Shown piece after piece: positions 33,723 to 36,208 of a stretch of DNA of 36,208 bases. Position numbers and translations under genes: made by a program. Below the pieces are notes generated by a model, which saw nothing but the letters and a program-made list of their open reading frames with translations, was not told where the DNA came from and did no database searches. Position 1 is the stretch's first letter. Every line of letters starts with the position of its first letter. This DNA comes from Cyanobacteriota bacterium erpe_2018_sw_21hr_WHONDRS-SW48-000092_B_bin.40 (GTDB lineage: Bacteria > Cyanobacteriota > Vampirovibrionia > Obscuribacterales > Obscuribacteraceae): contig JAUPUU010000150.1 in assembly GCA_030917395.1 (NCBI GenBank), positions 1 through 36,208 on the forward strand. The letters run 5' to 3'.

Positions 33723-36208
33723 TTACTTGCTCTCACCGTCCGCCGTACTGGTCGTATTTTCGGGCGGGTTGGGAGCAATGCAGGTTTCGGCGGTGACCGG
33801 GAGCAGATGCTGGGTCACCTTTTCGTCGACGGTCTGACGCAGCAGCACGTTGATGCGCAGCTTCTCGAGACCCTGAGTCAACTTCATCTGCCCACCCTTG
33901 GGAGGATTGGCAGCAAAGAAAGCACGCACGTCGGCTTCCTGCTCAACGCTGTCGAGCGAAGAGAGGTAACCGAAGATGGCGGACACGCTGTTGGCGGGCC
34001 ACATCTCGTTGATCTTTTCCCAGTTGGCCTTGATCGCTTCCCAGGCCGCTTCCGAAGCGTCCTCGTTGCCGAGCAGGCTGGCCAGGAAGTAGGGAGCGTC
34101 CTGAACACGCAGCTCACCCGAGAGGGCAAGCTTGATGTTGGCCGCCACCAGCTCCGGTGCGGTGAAGCTGGTCAGAGCGTACATGAAGCGGTTGGTGTCC
34201 TGCGGCGTGGCAGCATGCAGACGGAGATTGTCGAACTCCTTGTAGAGCGCGGCGTCGCCGTTTTCGGCCAGAACGTAGACCATGGCCGCGAAGACATCGC
34301 TGTCCACCGAAGCCGGGTCCTTGGTCCAGGAGGCATACATTTCCTTCGCCTTGGCAATCACGCCAGGGTGCTTGCCGGTGGTGCCGAGGGCCGAGACCAC
34401 GCTGGAGCGCAGGTCGGTGACCTTGACCGATTCGCCAGGCTGGCTAGCGTAGCCCAGCTTGTCGAGCAACGGCTGCAGAACGTGACGGAGCTTGCTCTCG
34501 ACCGCGGCGCGGGCCGGGCCTTCCACCACGCTATGAACGTAGTTGAGCGAGCCGATGATCTTGCTCCAGATCTGGGGGTCCTGCTCGTCGGTGAAGTTCT
34601 CCACCATCTTCAGGTAGTCCACCAGCGAAACCAGCCGCGAGCGAACCAGCGACCAGCTGTCATTGAGCAGGTTGTAACGATCGACCTCGGTCATGATCGT
34701 CTTCTTGTTGCTGATGATGCCCTTGATCAGGCCTTCCGAGTACTTGACCCGGTAGAAGCCATTGCCGCCGGCGTTGACCACCACCCATTCGACGCCTTCG
34801 CCGACATAGACGGTCTGGTTGCGATCGGAGAAGAGGAACTTCTGCTCGATCACACCCTTGCGGGTCTTGGCCTTGAGCACGATCGGGATGGGCCACAGCG
34901 AAGGCGACAGGGTGTCGGATTCGCGCAGAACCTTGAACTCGCTCTGACCCAGTTCGATGAAACCGGGCATCGAGCTTTCGTCCACCGACACCACCGGGTG
35001 GCCGGAGGTGAACACCCAGGCGTCCATGAGCTTGCGCACCGGAACATTGACCGCCAGTTCATGGCAGCCGGCTTCGAGCGCATCCCACAGGTCGTAGGTC
35101 TCGGTGTTGGAGAGGCCGTGACGGCTGAGGTAGATCTGCACACCGCGACGGAAAGCATCGGCGCCGATGTACTGCTCCAGCTGACGGAGAACCGAGCAAC
35201 CCTTCTCGTAGGAGATCAGGTCGAAGATTTCGTCAATCTGGAAGGGGTTTTCCACGGCCACTTCGATGGCGTGGGTGCTGTTCAGCTGGTCGAGGCCGAA
35301 GGCAGAGGCGCGGGAACCGGCGAAGGTGTCCCAGGTGTGCCATTCCGGCTTCCACATGTCGACGACCTTGTTCTCCATGTAGGTGGCGAAACTCTCGTTC
35401 AGCCACAGGCCGTTCCACCACTTCATCGTGGTGTAGTCACCGAACCACATGTGAGCCAGTTCGTGCGCCACCACGTGGGCAACGCGTTCCTTCTCACCCT
35501 GGGTGGCAGTGGCCTCGTCGCAGAGCAGGTCGGTCTCGCGATAGATGATGCAGCCCAGGTTCTCCATGGCACCGGCAGCGAAGTCGGGCATGGCGATGAA
35601 GTCGATCTTGTCACCGCCGTAGTAGCCGATGCCGAAGTAGTCTTCGTAGGTGCTGAGGGAGAAGGCAGCGATCTGCTGCGCGAACTTGAGCTGGTGGCTC
35701 TTGCCCGGGGTGGAGTAGAAGCCCAGCTCCTTGCCGTTGACCTTGACCGAGCCGCCGAATTCCAGCTCACCGGCCGTGAAAGCCAGGTAGTAGGTGGACA
35801 TCAGCGGGGTGTTGGCGAATTCGACGCGCTTGAGCAGCTGCGAGTGGCCGCCGTCGTGCAGAGTGGTAGCCACAGCCAGTTCGGCCGGGGCGCTGACGCT
35901 CATGGTGGAGGTGCTCTCGACCTTCATCGCCGACAGGGCGGTGTAGTCGTGGGGCACATTGAGGGCGACCTTGAAGGTGGCCTTCATTTCCGGCTCGTCG
36001 AAGCAGGGGAAGGCGCGGCGGGCGTCGGTGGCTTCGAACTGGGTGGTGGCAATGACATGCACCTTGCCCTGATCGTCCGTCCAGGTGGAACGGTAGAAGC
36101 CCTTCAGCTCGTCGTTGAGCTCGCCGGCGAAAGCCAGCTTGAGCTTCCACTTGCCGGCGCCGAGGTTGCCGTTGAAAGAAACGGTGACACGCTGCAGAAC
36201 GCTGTCGA
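33723..36208 (-). CDS. M1 family zinc aminopeptidase (PepN/ERAP-like), 5' end outside the window
   Basis: About 827 residues are visible; the frame stays open to the end of the window at 36208, so the N-terminus (perhaps 70-100 residues) is missing. It has the exopeptidase motif GAMEN (codons 35559-35573) and the zinc motif HELAH (codons 35451-35465). The third zinc ligand is the Glu of NESFA 18 residues after HELAH, the M1 pattern. The C-terminal part (about 400 residues) is the ERAP1-C-like helical domain. It removes N-terminal residues from peptides. GTG at 36062 is an internal Val codon, not the start, because the frame continues as coding (residues such as FNGNLGAGKWKLKLAF). GC-rich codons suggest high expression. 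Confidence 0.96.
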   Translation of the reverse strand, partial: DSVLQRVTVSFNGNLGAGKWKLKLAFAGELNDELKGFYRSTWTDDQGKVHVIATTQFEATDARRAFPCFDEPEMKATFKVALNVPHDYTALSAMKVESTSTMSVSAPAELAVATTLHDGGHSQLLKRVEFANTPLMSTYYLAFTAGELEFGGSVKVNGKELGFYSTPGKSHQLKFAQQIAAFSLSTYEDYFGIGYYGGDKIDFIAMPDFAAGAMENLGCIIYRETDLLCDEATATQGEKERVAHVVAHELAHMWFGDYTTMKWWNGLWLNESFATYMENKVVDMWKPEWHTWDTFAGSRASAFGLDQLNSTHAIEVAVENPFQIDEIFDLISYEKGCSVLRQLEQYIGADAFRRGVQIYLSRHGLSNTETYDLWDALEAGCHELAVNVPVRKLMDAWVFTSGHPVVSVDESSMPGFIELGQSEFKVLRESDTLSPSLWPIPIVLKAKTRKGVIEQKFLFSDRNQTVYVGEGVEWVVVNAGGNGFYRVKYSEGLIKGIISNKKTIMTEVDRYNLLNDSWSLVRSRLVSLVDYLKMVENFTDEQDPQIWSKIIGSLNYVHSVVEGPARAAVESKLRHVLQPLLDKLGYASQPGESVKVTDLRSSVVSALGTTGKHPGVIAKAKEMYASWTKDPASVDSDVFAAMVYVLAENGDAALYKEFDNLRLHAATPQDTNRFMYALTSFTAPELVAANIKLALSGELRVQDAPYFLASLLGNEDASEAAWEAIKANWEKINEMWPANSVSAIFGYLSSLDSVEQEADVRAFFAANPPKGGQMKLTQGLEKLRINVLLRQTVDEKVTQHLLPVTAETCIAPNPPENTTSTADGESK

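Overview
The window is bacterial: genes are densely packed, Shine-Dalgarno sites of the AGGAG/AGGGAG type precede many starts, there is one tRNA-Asp, and intrinsic terminators are visible. The mix suggests a large-genome, non-photosynthetic relative of cyanobacteria (Melainabacteria/Vampirovibrionia, Obscuribacterales-like). It includes three membrane-anchored Hanks-type Ser/Thr kinases with sensor ectodomains, a PP2C phosphatase, several TPR proteins and many lineage-specific membrane proteins. That placement is an inference from gene content; no marker gene here proves it. No phage, IS element, CRISPR array or toxin-antitoxin module was recognised. Layout, left to right. 1-222 is the 3' end of an unrecognised gene. 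229-3788 holds two coupled paralogous GT-C type membrane proteins, one carrying a C-terminal HTH plus coiled coil. 3828-5486 is prfC (release factor 3). 5594-6781 encodes five tandem treble-clef/zinc-ribbon repeats. 7156-7860 is a TPR protein ending in a zinc ribbon. 8094-10514 holds a Gfo/Idh/MocA oxidoreductase and a ferritin-like diiron protein. 10545-12134 holds a protein with only sigma region 4 and a small protein made of a duplicated domain. 12283-16534 is a tandem pair of kinases with LRR ectodomains. 16595-18681 holds a GNAT acetyltransferase and two membrane proteins. 19071-19634 is a membrane-anchored thioredoxin with a small orphan membrane ORF just downstream. tRNA-Asp is at 20117-20190. 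20309-21841 is a membrane protein with duplicated winged-helix-like domains, ending one base from a convergent TPR-sensor kinase (21843-24494). 24628-26516 holds a TadE-like secreted protein, a TPR protein and a Pro/Tyr-rich secreted repeat protein. 27275-28651 holds a helical unknown and the PP2C phosphatase. 29020-36208 holds an MFS transporter, an unknown membrane protein, a membrane-tethered FMN/Fe-S glutamate-synthase-family protein and an M1 aminopeptidase cut by the window end. The clearest theme is envelope signalling: three kinases share a cytoplasmic kinase, one TM helix and a protein-interaction ectodomain, and a soluble PP2C phosphatase of the family that reverses such kinases lies 3.3 kb from the TPR kinase. 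A second theme is composition: the thioredoxin gene, 27275-28651 and everything right of 29020 look clearly GC-richer than the kinase and membrane-protein genes. This is most simply explained by codon selection in highly expressed genes, though transfer is not excluded. No complete, clearly new multi-gene system can be proved from this sequence. The best candidates for undescribed biology are the shared FDFPKE juxtamembrane module of the LRR kinases, the sigma-region-4-only protein, the GT-C/HTH fusion, the duplicated-domain proteins, and the hairpin-rich gap before 27275.
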